Positions 1 to 11,366 of a stretch of DNA of 52,669 bases are shown here, one piece after another. The notes under the pieces were generated by a model. That model made no database searches and had not been told where the DNA came from. It saw only the letters and a program-made list of their open reading frames with translations. Both the position numbers and the translations under genes were made by a program. The DNA comes from Chromera velia. Taxonomy: Eukaryota; Sar; Chromeraceae. The DNA is taken from positions 1 to 52,669 of the forward strand of contig JAHBMJ010003790.1 of assembly GCA_018398765.1 (NCBI GenBank), given 5' to 3'. Within the stretch, counting starts at the first letter, position 1, and each line of letters begins with the position of its first letter.

Positions 1-49
<49 letters not shown>

Positions 50-70
50 AAGAACGGGGGAGAGAGAGAC
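1..70. repeat. (AG)n microsatellite
   Basis: An almost pure AG dinucleotide tract opens the window. It has one short interruption near base 50. No coding function is visible. Confidence 0.9.
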
Positions 71-645
71 CCCTTCTTTTTCTTCTTCCGTCCCGGGTCT
101 TATGGATCTTTATCTGTGAAATCAAGAACAATAAGATGATGGTCGTTGATCTTGAAGAAACAGATGAACTCAACGTAGTGAACGTACTTTGAAGATTGCC
201 ACATAATAAATGAAACCAATGTTCAAACCATAATAAGCATTAAGGAGTCATTTGTTGATTAAGTCTCTGTATTAATGTTTTTTAATCCAATGATATAACA
301 AGTTATAAAATTTGTTGATAAATTTGTTTATAGATTTAGTCCTGTAAATTTCACATCCATTATAAACATTTTTTCGGCTTTCTATATAAAAAATAAAGGA
401 TAGTTCATATAACAAAATTAATTATGTCACAGATTTAAATTTTCTTAAATTTAGTCTTCATTCTACCGTATTTTTTAAGAAAAACACATTAAATCTAATT
501 AAATCTTACATACGTCTGGATAACGCCAGGTAATGCCTAGTAATGCCCCCACCCTGACTCTACCTGAGTCTAGCCCTGACTGCATGTGAGTGCAACTTTC
601 TGCGTGGCTTCAATCAGCTACATATCGATATAGCGTGGCACTGTG
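71..645. other. AT-rich spacer without recognisable gene
   Basis: A low-GC stretch with several A/T homopolymers. Reading frames are short and interrupted on both strands, and I see no splice-supported coding sequence. It ends where the GC-rich hairpin repeats begin. Confidence 0.6.
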
Positions 646-654
646 TGAACCAGT

Positions 655-1296
655 TATAATTTTTCTTGCTTTCCGGGGCCGTTTGCAAGTTTGCTTGCGT
701 CAGATGCATGGGCTGGGGTATTTTTGTTTTGTAAGTGCCCCCCGCTTCGCTTTCCGGGGCCACATTCAGCCTTTCGGGGCCGCGTTAATTTTTGTCGAAA
801 GATAGCGTGCACGCACGTGGGCTGGGGTATCTGACGTAAGCAAGCTTGCGAACGGCCCCGGAAATCAAGAATAATGAGAACTTCACGATTGACGCACGCC
901 GGCCAGCCAATCGGGTGGTCGCGCCGACCCCCTCCCCCTATGAAAAAAGCCGCAGAACCCCCCCTCCCCCAAGAAAAAAGCCCGGAGATGCAGCCTGTTG
1001 CTTTCTGGGGCCACTGACGCACGCATGTATGACAACGCGGGTTCATACACACTTTTCTGGACCATTTGGGGCAGGATCTTTCCGGGGCCTTTTTTTGGTG
1101 AAAGACACCTGACGCACGCACATTTGGCGCACATTCAGCCTTTTGGGGCAGGGTTTTTGCCGAAAGATCTGACGCAAGAAAGCTTGCGAACGGCCCCGGA
1201 AACCAAGAAAAATGAGAACTTCATGATTGACGGACGCAGGCCAGCCGATCGGGCAGTCGCGCCGACCCCCCCCTCTGGTGGGAAAAGCCGCATGTA
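655..1296. repeat. GC-rich hairpin repeat cluster A
   Basis: This is a mosaic of short modules containing GCTTTCCGGGGCC or its reverse complement GGCCCCGGAAAGC. One module at about 658-700 recurs in inverted orientation at about 829-872, so the two can fold back on each other. Other modules carry TGACGCACGCA, a C-run followed by AAGAAAAAAGCCCG, and GATCTTTCCGGGGCC. The same modules recur at 4,436-4,925, 30,885-31,690 and 32,285-32,600. Frames open through the cluster are by-products of its GC content. Confidence 0.8.
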
Positions 1297-1575
1297 AGGT
1301 CTGTACGGGGCTAGTAGGTTCAGGCGTTGTCTGTGTACACCCTTTAGAGAAGGAGGGTAAGAGTTTGACCTAGAAGAGTTCATACAACGTTCCCTCAAAA
1401 AGCAGAGTCAATCGCTGTATTTTGAGCAGACAGGCCGATCGATGTCACTTCAGTTCATTCTGCGTCGTGCCACATTTATTGAAGTCCGCGTGCGCCTCAC
1501 GGCTCCTCTTGTAATGCCTTGCGGCGCCGCCACTCCGCGGGCCCGTCGCCTGCCCGCCGCTCGTGGCTGGCCTAC
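1297..1575 (+). repeat. 280-base dispersed module, copy 1
   Basis: Beginning at TAAGGTCTGTACGGGGCTAG, about 280 bases are repeated nearly identically, in the same orientation, at about 4,155-4,437. Both copies sit next to GC-rich hairpin modules: copy 1 follows them and copy 2 precedes them. This suggests one composite repeat rearranged or duplicated as a block. An open frame runs through both copies (1,442 and 4,303 onward), but the two diverge after the module, so I do not call it a gene. Confidence 0.8.
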
Positions 1576-2253
1576 ACTTGCCCGCTGCTCAAGGCCGACG
1601 ACCACGCTCGGCTCCTACCTTTGTTTCATAAATTTGTCACACACATCAATTCTGACACACAGCTCCACCATATGCACGTAAAACCTGAACAAACAAACTA
1701 TGTAGTATGTATGGACACACACACAGCACAGGTTAACAGACACAGCACAGTCAGAATGACAGCACAGCACAGGTCAACAGACCACCAACCTTGTCCCTAT
1801 GGTTAGCTGTCGACCTGCATGTACATATACCCATAAACCATCGATCAGTGAGTGTGACAGGCTCACATCTGCCCGCTGGCGAAGACCGACGTCCACTCTC
1901 GGTTTCAAGCTTTCATTTTTCTTCTTTTCACACCAATCCCTCGATCAATCAATGCATTTAACACCTTAGATAACACCTTCATCCTCCTTCTTTTCTTTTT
2001 CTCCTTTCCTTTTCTCTTTTCCCTTCCTAACTGCCTTAGTCCCCACTCTTTACCGGAATAGAGACGAAAGACAGTCAGAATGTAAAGACATACAGTCACA
2101 AGTATAACCGCAGCTAGCCTTGATACGTCCACACATTTCCTTTCTCTTTTCACACTCTTTCTTTCTCTCACACACATCGTAACACCTCACATCTGTCTAC
2201 TCTCACAGCTATACTCCGAGTCTCCCTGTCTTCTCCTTGAGTTTTTAACATAC
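1576..2253. other. Spacer, no gene seen
   Basis: This stretch includes several short tracts rich in ACACAGCACAG followed by a TTTTC/CTTTT-rich segment at about 1,980-2,040. I found no supported coding sequence or RNA gene. Confidence 0.5.
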
Positions 2254-2481
2254 TCAGGCATGCTGAGGTGCGACCTCAGGCAAGTGGATGACTGGGACAT
2301 TCATGAACGTTCCGTTTCCATTGTGTATCATTGCATATGTGTAGGGCGCGACCCCACTGCAATCAACTGGTAATGCACTTTGGAGTCTGGGCAACCAAAA
2401 GTGCGCATGACCGTACGGGAGCTCAATACGGTCGCCAACCGTGCTCCCTGTGATGACTGAGGCTACGCTCCATCTCTGCAT
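2254..2481 (-). CDS. Possible short coding remnant, function unknown
   Basis: A 75-residue frame opens at an ATG (2,481) and has a balanced amino-acid composition without simple repeats, with stretches such as GDRIELPYGHAHFWLP. I do not recognise a family. It lies downstream, on the same strand, of the stop-interrupted frame at 2,924-3,976 and may belong to the same decayed gene or mobile element. It could also be chance. Confidence 0.2.
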   Translation of the reverse strand: MQRWSVASVITGSTVGDRIELPYGHAHFWLPRLQSALPVDCSGVAPYTYAMIHNGNGTFMNVPVIHLPEVAPQHA

Positions 2482-2923
2482 CTGTGTGTATAACTCCTTC
2501 TATCAGCACAGCAGTGTGAAAGTCATGTATGGAGCAATTATTCCAAACAAAGTGTGCATACCTGATCTCTGGAAAAATCGACACGAGATTGACATCAACG
2601 AGTCAGACTCGATTGAGATCTGCTGTGCTCTTCTCCTTCCCCCTACAAAGCCCTTTTCCTTCTCTTCCTTCCTTGTCACTTGAATTGTCCTCTCCACTTG
2701 CTGGCAGTGCGCATTCTCTCACTATCTGCAGCAAATTACTCCCAGGACGACTCGGAGCTCATTCATTCCTTTCCATTTATATTCTAATTCCTTACTATTC
2801 CTCACTCACCCCCTCAAATTAATTTTCTTCAACAAAATCGACACATCCGATACGATCATACAAAAAAAACAACACACACACCAAACGATCTGACTGAAGT
2901 TCAACATATGTCAGTCGCCAGAA

Positions 2924-3976
2924 CTAATCCATTTTAAACATTCGTCTTGCATCTGCTTCTCGCCATTCACGCTTTTGCAAGCGTTCTTTACGTCTCTCCT
3001 TCTTCCTCTGTCTTCGTATTCGTACCCTCTCGGCTCTGCCTTCACGTTCCTGATAGGCAAGCTTTTCCCTCTCTAGTTCTCTCTCCGCCATCTCATTCAA
3101 CTTCTTTGTATCCTCTCTCCACATTCCTCCAATATATACCATAGGACCCCACGCATCAGCAAATCTTGGCGTTCCATCGCCAAACAACCCTGATTCAGAA
3201 GACGATACCGCCTTTCCAGCTTGAGGAGAACAATCAATCTTTTTCACTGGGTTGGGCACCTGCATTGGCGCCCTATCGTCTCCTTTCTTCACACTCTCTT
3301 TCTTCTTCGCACTTGGGTACTTGGAGTGGCACACAGAGCCTCTTTCAGACTGTGAAGGTGACAACACTTCAGTCCCAAGTACCTCTTTTGGGGTCTTTGC
3401 ACTTCGTTGCCTCTCACTAGGCCTCTCATTTCCTTCATCCCCTTCACCCTCCTGACTGGACGTCATAGACACATACCTTCTATCTGCTTCCAGTCGTGAA
3501 GAAACATCTACAGAAGACTTGGTTCTCGAGAGTGGAATGCACGTCCTTCATGCAGTTTGAATATGATGCAGCTTCTGAGGAACTCCATACTCCTGAATGC
3601 TCTCTTTCATAATACGTGCTACCTCAGCTGTCGGCGTTGCTACGTGCAAAGCAAACATCTCCTTCCCCCACGTAGCTGCCGTCATACGACGACTCCTTCT
3701 GGTTGTCTTTCTCCATACCTAAGACGTCTGAACAGCTACAACAAACACGTTGGCCTCTCTCCCGGCGGCAGTCGATGCAGTCTTCACATTGTCCATACAA
3801 ATCACCTCCAGAATACCTTGAGCAATCTCTCTCATCTCAAAGAATGCTTCCTGTGGATGGTGGGCGATTTCAAGAAATATATTCTGCTTCAATCTCTCAG
3901 CCTGCTCCAACAACATCGACACTTTCTCTAACGCTGACACCAGACTGAATCTATCTATCTCCTTGCAGGAAACTCA
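2924..3976 (-). pseudogene. Stop-interrupted remnant of a coiled-coil/basic protein gene
   Basis: One minus-strand frame is readable from about 3,973 down to a stop at 2,924, about 350 codons. It is broken by in-frame stops at 3,719-3,721 (TAG) and 3,548-3,550 (TGA), with another stop at 3,974-3,976 bounding the upstream end. The N-terminal part looks like an amphipathic helix. The middle includes MFALHVATPTAEVARIMKES. The C-terminal third is acidic and Ser-rich, then a strongly charged helix rich in Arg, Lys and Glu. The stops never shift the frame, so decay by substitution is the simplest reading; alternatives are two short introns or stop-codon readthrough. No family is recognised, and there is no convincing ATG for the upstream piece. 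Confidence 0.4.
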
Positions 3977-4154
3977 CGGGTTTCAAACTACTGATTTCTC
4001 AGAGAATGAAGAGTGATGTGTACTCGCAGAAATCGCTTCATCAATCTGACTTCTGGGTTTACGAGTCCGGAGCAGTGAGGCTGCGATACCTCAGAGCTGT
4101 GCTCAGCGAACAATTTAGTCAACTTGGTCTAAACCTGCTCTGCTCTACCACACT

Positions 4155-4437
4155 GTAAGGTCTGTATGGGGCTAGTAGGTTCAGGCGTTGTCTGTCTATA
4201 CCCTTTAGAGAAGGAGGGTAAGAGTTTGACCTAGAAGAGTTCATACAACGTTCCCTCAAACAACAGAGTCAATCACTGCATTTCGAGCAGACAGGCCGAT
4301 CGATGTCACTTCAGTTCGTTCTGCGTCGTGCCAGATTTATTGAAGTCCGCGTGCGCCTCACGGCTCCTCTTGCAATGCCTTGCGGCGCCGCCACTCCGCG
4401 GGCCCGTCGCCTGTCCGCCGTTCGTGGCCGGCCTACA
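4155..4437 (+). repeat. 280-base dispersed module, copy 2
   Basis: This is a near-identical direct copy of 1,297-1,575 with scattered substitutions. It runs straight into hairpin repeat cluster B at its right end, whereas copy 1 has its hairpin cluster on the left. Confidence 0.8.
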
Positions 4438-4925
4438 CCGCAGAATCCCCCCTCCCCCAGGAAAAAAGCCCGGGGATGCAGCCTGTCGCTTTCCGGGGCC
4501 ACTGACGCACGCATGCATAAGGATGCGGGTTCATGCATGCTTTTCTAGACTATTTGGGGCGGGATCTTTCCGGGGCCTTTTTTTAGCAAAAATCGGGTAA
4601 TCGGGTCTAAAGTCCATGTGACGCACGCACATTTGGTGTACATTCAGCCTTTCGGGGCCGGGTTTTTACCGAAAGACAGCGTGCACGCATGCATGCATGC
4701 ACGTGGGCTGGGGTATTTCTGTTTTCTAAGTGCCCCCCGCTTCGCTTTCCGGGGCCACAGCGTGTACGTGGGCTGGGGTATTTCTGTTTTCTAAGTGCCC
4801 CCCGCTTCGCTTTCCGGGGCCACAGCGTGCATGCATGCACGTGGGCTGGGGCCCCCCGCTTCGCTTTCCGGGGCCATTTCTGTTTTCCGAGTGCCCCCCG
4901 CTTCGCTTTCCGGGGCCACAGTCAC
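4436..4925. repeat. GC-rich hairpin repeat cluster B with tandem units
   Basis: The first part repeats the C-run/AAAAAAGCCCGGGGATGCAG and GATCTTTCCGGGGCC modules of cluster A. From about 4,698 there are four head-to-tail units of roughly 60 bases. Each contains GTGGGCTGGGGTATTTCTG and TGCCCCCCGCTTCGC followed by TTTCCGGGGCC; the third is internally deleted. The cluster ends about 240 bases before the poly(A) polymerase start codon. Confidence 0.8.
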
Positions 4926-5166
4926 AGAAAATCACAGAAATGATCGACGACTCGGTCGAGGAGTGATTCAGGCAGAATGTGTCAGGTTGCTGACTTCCCC
5001 CTTCAGCGATCTGGGCACGCAGAAGCGCGAAACTGTGTGACAATTCTGTCTTACGTCTCTGCTTGTAGAAGAGTGTAACTTTTTCTGTGGCGTTGTCTTC
5101 TTTCCCTGGAAACGAGACGAAAGAGGATTCCCGGTAGCCCACTCGAGCAGGGACGGACCTTCGAAC
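4926..5166 (+). promoter_or_regulatory. Presumed promoter/5' UTR of poly(A) polymerase
   Basis: This is the unique-sequence interval between hairpin cluster B and the PAP start codon. I see no clear TATA box or initiator. It is called regulatory only from its position. Confidence 0.3.
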
Positions 5167-6479
5167 ATGAGCGGGCAGGGGGAAGGTGGGTCGTCCCCTA
5201 ATCTCGATTCCCTCCTTGCAGATGCCGTCAGTCAGCGGTGGCTTGTGGATGACGAGGTGGGGAGGCAGAAGAGACAGAGGATTTTGGTTCAGTTGAACCA
5301 TGTCGTCATGAAATGGATCCAGGAAATGCACAAAGACGAGAAGAAGTTTCCCAATTTTCCGAAAGTCCTCAAAGCAGGGCCTGATGGTTTAGCCGGACGT
5401 GCGGGTGGAATTCTGGTGTTCGGGTCTTTCAGTCTCTTCAAGGGCTACCCGATGCCCCACTCTGACCTGGACTGTCTCTGCCTTGCCCCCAACAGCGTCT
5501 CCAGGGATGACTTCTTCAAGAAGCTCTCACTCAGACTGAAAAAGAAACTCCACCTGCCGAACGTTAGTCGGATGAAGAGTGAAAATTCAACCCGAGCCGT
5601 CAAGGACGCGTAGTAGAAGAAAGACATCGAAGATGCTTGCCCCTTTCCTTCCTGTTTTTGCGCGGGCGTCTAAGAAGTCTCCTTCAACTACAGTGGCGTC
5701 TCTGAGCACTGTCACCCGGGTTCTTCCACATATTAATAATACTGATATGAGCTGGTGCAAATGCAGGTGAATGGCCCTACCTGCAAGTCGGGCTGTCCTC
5801 TCTTGCTCTCTTTCTCGCACCTGAAGGACTTTTCTTGACAGATTCTTGTTTTCTGCTTTTTATTGCTCTCAAGTAGAGATGGAGAGTCCCGCAGGATGCG
5901 TGCAAAAAACGAACGAAGCGCACAATGATCTTCTTGCAGGTGACCCTGATTGAGAGGGCCCACGTGCCGATCATGAAGTTCACCTTGGAGGATGTAGACT
6001 TTGACCTTCTCTTTGCGGCACTGCCCCTGGAGGTCCTCGAGGGGCCCCGGGAGGCAATTCTGTCGGACACCGTGCTCCTCGGGTTGGACGCTGTGACGGC
6101 ACGGAGCCTCAACGGGCCCCGGACAGCAAACGCCCTCTTGAAGATGGTTCCGAATCAAGATGTGTTCGGACAGGTGTTGAGATTTGTGAAGGCGTGGGCG
6201 AGACATCGGGGAGTGTACAGCAATGTTTTGGGGTTTTTGGGAGGGGTCGCTTGGTCGATATTGTGCGCGTATGTGTGCAGAGAGTTTGGGAAAAAGGGGG
6301 AGACGGCGGCAGTTTTGATAAGAAAATTTTTTGAGACGTTTGCCGACTGGAAATGGGGCATCGGTCATCCCGTCAGGCTGGGGACACAGGGGGAGGAACA
6401 GAAGGCGGGCAGGGGAGGGGGGGGAGCAAGTGAACTGCAGCCCTGGAGCACCAAGAGAGAGCAAGTGGGCATGGTGTGT

Positions 6480-6541
<62 letters not shown>

Positions 6542-6652
6542 GTGTGTCTGTTTGTGTGCGTGAGTGAGCGTGTGTGTGTGTGTATGAGTGAGTGAGAGAG
6601 AGAGAGAGAGGGTGTGTGTGTGTGTGTGTCCGTCCGTGCGGGTGGGTGGGTG

Positions 6653-6698
<46 letters not shown>

Positions 6699-9262
6699 AG
6701 AGCGCCGTCATGCCTGACCTTCCTTCCTGCCCTCTTCACTTCCGTTCCCGCTGACCAAGAGAGGCTGCATGTGTGGACGGAATGTTGTCTCATCTCATCG
6801 CTTTCGTAGGGGGCGCTTAACACTTGACTTGCTTTATCTGAGTGATGATATGCCTGCCAGTCGGGCAGCTGGTTGTTTCTGCGTTGAAGATTTTGAATTC
6901 CTCCCGTCCGGCCGTTGTGCATCAATGAATGAATGAATCAATTATTTCGATGCAGGACCGGAAGCATCTGATAGCGATACTCACTCCAGCGTGGCCTTCC
7001 ACGAATTCTGCGTACAACGTGTCGCCCTCCACCCTGCGTGTGCTGAAGGAGGAGTTTCTCCGAGGGAAGATTATTTTGGAGGAGGACAGCCCTGCGTTTT
7101 CCTCTGGCAGAAATCCCTTCCTGACGGTCCTGCAGTCCCTCCGGTTCTTCACCCACTGCCCGAGGTTCGCAGCAGAGGTGGAGGCTGGGGAAGAGGAAGA
7201 AGACTTCGAGGAGGAGATGAGACCAGACAGACGCATCGTGGAGGTTAAGATCCTGGGTGCAGCCGTGAAACCTGGAGAGGTAGGTAGGGCAGTCGATTTG
7301 TGCATACAGACAGACGATGAAAGGAGGGATAGAAGAGACAAGGAGGGAAAGAAAAGTCGGCAGAGGTGAATAAATCCGTTTCCGTGAATGTTTCTCTCTC
7401 ATCTTTTCTTGCTGCATGCGGAAGGGTCGCCTTGCGTAGAGACGTGCTGGCATCCTCGAAGCCATTCATTCCTTTTCTTTTTGCCTGAAGGGCTCTGTGA
7501 GGCCCTGAGTGCACATTTTCTCCGTTTCCTTTGTCGTTCCACTTTCTTTTTTTTTTCCCTTACCGACCGCTTCAGTCGGGTGTGTCGTCGCGTGCTTTGC
7601 GAGAACCATCCGTGTGACAGACTACAGGAAATGTGGAGAAGGGCATGAGTTTCTGAGTAAAGAGTAAAGGAATTACATCACAGACGCACGGGACGACTGC
7701 ATGACCACAAGAGCGATTGAAAAAACGAAGGAACGAATACGAATGAACAAAAGAAAGAATCGATTGATTGAATGGATGCATGCATGGATGCAGGAACGAG
7801 ATCCCTACCAATGGAAGGGATTCGTCGAGTCTCGACTGAGGTTGGCTGCCTTTCCTCTCTCTTCTTCGTTTTCTTCCTGTTTCTTTCTTTGTATGTTTGT
7901 CTCTTGTCTGTTTACTTTTCGATGCTCTTCTGGCGTTGTTTCTGTTTTCAGAGGACCAAAAGACTACTGTCGTCGTGCCCAGTCCTGGTCTCCTTCATCT
8001 ATGGAAGTCTTTGCTGTTCTGCTTTTGTCTTCTCTCTCTCTCCCCCTTTCTCTGGGTGCCCGCGCGCGCGGTCGCGCGCTCGTGTGTGTGCGTGCGTGCG
8101 TGCGTATGTGTTTGCTCACGCGTGGGAGGGGGCGGTAAGAGGGAAGGACGGGAGAAAAGGACAGCACATCAAATTATGTTTGTTTATTTCAGCTCACTGT
8201 CCCCCCCTGACTGACGCCTGCATGCAGACACCTGTACTCAGTCATCGATTCTGCAGTGGAGGGCATCAATATCCGCCCCTACCCCGAGGCCTACAGGATC
8301 AAGGTCAGTCAGTGAGTGAGTGAGGGGCCTTGGAGATGAGGTGGGCAGGCATTTGAGAGGGGGGTGGGAGGTGAGTGGGGACGACGTGTCTCCGCCATTC
8401 CCATCTATATTTTTCATTCGTTCCATTTTATTTGATTTCATTCTTCTCTCCTGTCCTTTTTTGCACGTTCGCTTTGCAGCACTTCTTCAGGCCTGCACTT
8501 CCGTTTCTACAACATAGAGAGAGGCAGAGCGGCCGGCCGGCCAATCAGACAGACGATCTTCTCTTCAGGCCCCGCGCCTGTCTGGGTGGGTCATTTCATG
8601 AGGAGAGACTGAAGCCCCGCCTGCATGACTGCCGAATAACTAAACTCACAACAAAATAATCCCCCCCCTCTGAATGCATGTGTGCAGGACACGACAAACC
8701 AGCACCCAAACTCGTGGGCAGTCCACGCCGCCCTAATCCCTGACGAGGAAGTTATTCAACAGAGGAAGAGAGAGGAGGTACGTCAGCACACACAGGCAAA
8801 ACAGGGAATGAATGAAGGACAGCTCAGACCAGCAGGCAGGCAGGGAGACGGTGCACGGTGAGGCAGCATCTGCGTGCGTGTGTGTGTGTGAGAGAGAGGG
8901 AGGGAGAGAGAGAGAGATAGCACCTTCTTCAGGCAGACAGTCAAATGTGCAGTGAGCAGACGGGCAAAGGACCAGGGAAAAGAAAAAACACTGACGAACG
9001 AGGAACCCTTTATGTTCTCTTCTTTTCCGACATGCAGACGCCCTCATGACTGGTCAAGAGGTATTCGGTTTTTTCGTTGCGCTGCTCCTCTTTCCCTTCC
9101 GCAGGCTCTACGAATGATCGCTGAGTGGAAAGAGCAGGGGATGAAGGGACCATTTCCCATCAAGGCAGGGGACTCCATTCCTGTGCTGAACATGAATCTG
9201 GAGAAGATCTGCAAGGTCGGTCGGTCTCCCAATCTCGTTAGTCGTATGTCTTTTTTTCTCTC

Positions 9263-9300
<38 letters not shown>

Positions 9301-11366
9301 CTGCGTGTGCCTCCGTGTGTGTGTGTGGTGTGTGACCAACCTTTCACAGTTCAATTGTCACATTACCGGCCGTGCTCTAAGCCTCTCGGGGGGGTCTCTG
9401 GTCGAGTTTAGTGCCCCCCCCCCCAGCTTTTTGGCCTAGAGCGTATCTTCCCGTGTTTCTTTCTTTCTTTCCATGCCATGCATGTTCGTTGAACGAACTG
9501 CTTTGTTGCTGACTGACCTGTCGTTTTCTCTCGAACTCCAGGGGGGGGTTCCCTTCTCCCTCCCGGTGTCTTTTTGCCGCTCGTTTGTCGTTCATAGGTG
9601 CATCATTCATTCATTCATGCGTGCATGCAACTGTTGGCGCGTGCACTCAATAAGTCCGTCGACGAGCCACAAGGTGCCTGAGATGCACTTCAGGACTGCT
9701 CTCATGTAATATTCCAAAGATTCTGTTGTGAGCCGCCCAAAGTTCTTTATCTTCCCCCCCCACGGTTCTGGTTTGCATTGCTTGCTTTGCAGGAATTCAC
9801 GACGTCTCTCTTCGTGCAATGGCTGGTCGGTCGATTAGTTTCTTTGTCTGTCACTCTGCCCGTCTGTCTGTCTATCTACCCCTCTCGGTCTGTCTGACAG
9901 AATTTTCCTCTGCCCGTCCCTCGAATTCATTTTCTGATTCTGTTGTGGATCGACCGCATCGAAACGGAGGAGGCAATCTTGTGAAGACCAAACCAAACTT
10001 ATTTAATGATACGCTCTCTGTGCTCACTCTGATTCCTCTTCTTGTTTGTGGACGACAACCATGCACGTGCAGCAACAGGGCCACAAGTTTAAGGAGATCC
10101 TCGAACAGCCATGCATGCATTTACTTTGTATGCACATAATTCTGTATGAAAATAAATAAATATGTGCAGCAACAAGGGCACAAGTTTAAGGAGATCCTCG
10201 AACAGCCCAACGAGCCCCCCGCGGTGTTTGTGAGATTTCGAACGATGCTGCCCCACCACGTCCCGAAGAGTTACTGCAACGTGGCTCCCTACCTGCCTCC
10301 CCATGAAGAGAAGGACAAGGACTCGGGAAACGAAGAGGAAGAGAAGTCGTCGAGCTCTGTCCCCTCCTCCCGAACCTATTACTCCCGTAACTCTCGTGAT
10401 CACTCTGACAATGACATTTCCTATCGGAGTTCTGCGGACAGCCGTTCTTCGGGCTCGCGGGCTGGGAGGGGGGAAGAGAACGGCAAGGAACGCGCCGGCA
10501 GAGGCACAGGGAAGCGACAAAGGAAGGGGGGGTCTCGGAAATGGCAGCAGCCATCTTCGCAAGCTCGGCGTTTGCGGCTGGTGCGTGCGTCATCATCAGC
10601 TGGAGGGGAAGGGGCAAGAGGAGAGACAGGAGATGCGGGTGAGGGTGGTGAGGAAGGAGTGGGCAGGCCTCTGCGATTGTCTGATGGAATGGAATCCGAC
10701 ACCTCTAGTGAATTTTTACGGGCCAGAGATTTAGGGGAGAGAGAGATGGGAGCAGAATATGAGAGTTCAGAGTTGTGGGAGGAGGAGAGAGGGAGGGAGG
10801 GGGATTTTTCAGATTCATTATCGAGGGGTTCTCGTTCATTCTCTGAGAGGGAGGAAGAGGGGGGGGGAGGAAATCGAAGAAGTGAAACGGAAAAGGAAGG
10901 GGAAAGAGGGGGTTCGGCTTCGATGTTAGCGGCATTGAAGGCGAAGTTGAGGGAGAAGAGTCTTATGAAACCGGGAGGGCAACAGAAAGATCAGCATCAG
11001 ACCCCCTCAGCAGGAGGGTCGCCTTCCTCGCAGGCAGATCGGCAGATGGGGGAAGGGGAAAGCCCCCCGGGCAAACAAACCGGAGAGGCAGCTTCCGCTT
11101 CCCCCCCTTCTGCTGTGGGAGGCAGGATCACATTAACGAGGGCTGCTCCCCCCCCCCCTTCTTCAGACGAACCATCCCCTGCAGGAGGGGAGGGCAACGA
11201 AGGGTCGGGCAAAGGGACAGGCAGCCCTTCTCAAGGTTCCCCCACAGAGCAAGAGAAAGGAGAGGTGCAGGTAGAGAGACGGGCGGAGGGTCTGGAGAGG
11301 CGCACGTCCATCAGGTTGATCCCTGCACAAAAGGCATCTTCTCCTTCTCCTCAGGATCCTCAATAG
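5167..11366 (+). CDS. PAP: Nuclear poly(A) polymerase, nine exons
   Basis: Adds poly(A) tails to cleaved pre-mRNA in the nucleus. Exons: 5167-5562, 5940-6464, 6956-7279, 7794-7840, 8228-8303, 8688-8777, 9105-9215, 9793-9825, 10170-11366. All junctions keep frame, giving 932 residues. Seen: the nucleotidyltransferase G-S motif (G86-S87) and a metal-binding aspartate pair D100/D102 in HSDLD. The third Asp is D154 in VDFDLLF, the same numbering as the catalytic aspartates of yeast Pap1. The PAP central signature reads ILTPAWPSTNSAYNVS, followed by an RNA-binding-type domain with FVESRLRHLYSVID across exons 4-5. The last ~380 residues are acidic, Ser- and Gly-rich and probably disordered, a position where animal PAPs carry regulatory tails. 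Exon 9's start has a partial duplicate upstream (10067-10110). Donors and the 33-base exon 8 are manual predictions and the least certain parts. Confidence 0.9.
6476..6690. repeat. (TG)n and (GA)n tracts in PAP intron 2
   Basis: About 80 bases of TG repeats begin 12 bases after the predicted donor and are followed by mixed TG and (GA)n runs to about 6,690. On the opposite strand they create His/Thr- and Ser/Leu-repeat frames that are not genes. Confidence 0.9.
9268..9330. repeat. (TG)n tract in PAP intron 7
   Basis: A short TG microsatellite in the intron that follows the GTCGGT donor at 9,216. Confidence 0.85.
10067..10207 (+). repeat. Duplicated splice acceptor plus exon start, PAP exon 9
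   Basis: 44 bases at 10,067-10,110 are repeated at 10,164-10,207 (offset 97). Each copy has GTGCAG followed by codons for QQGHKFKEILEQP. The copies differ at two bases, both third-codon positions (CAG/CAA and GGC/GGG). Only the downstream copy leads into the long last exon. Using the upstream copy would reach a TAA at 10,157 and remove the acidic tail. Confidence 0.85.

Noticed and set aside
654-1297. Several overlapping frames in GC-rich repeats (for example 654-1,121 minus)
   Set aside because: The same frames recur wherever the hairpin repeats do, on both strands, so they reflect repeat composition.
6365-6925. 186-codon minus-strand frame rich in His, Thr, Ser and Leu
   Set aside because: It covers (TG)n and (GA)n in a PAP intron and antisense to a PAP exon; repeat product.
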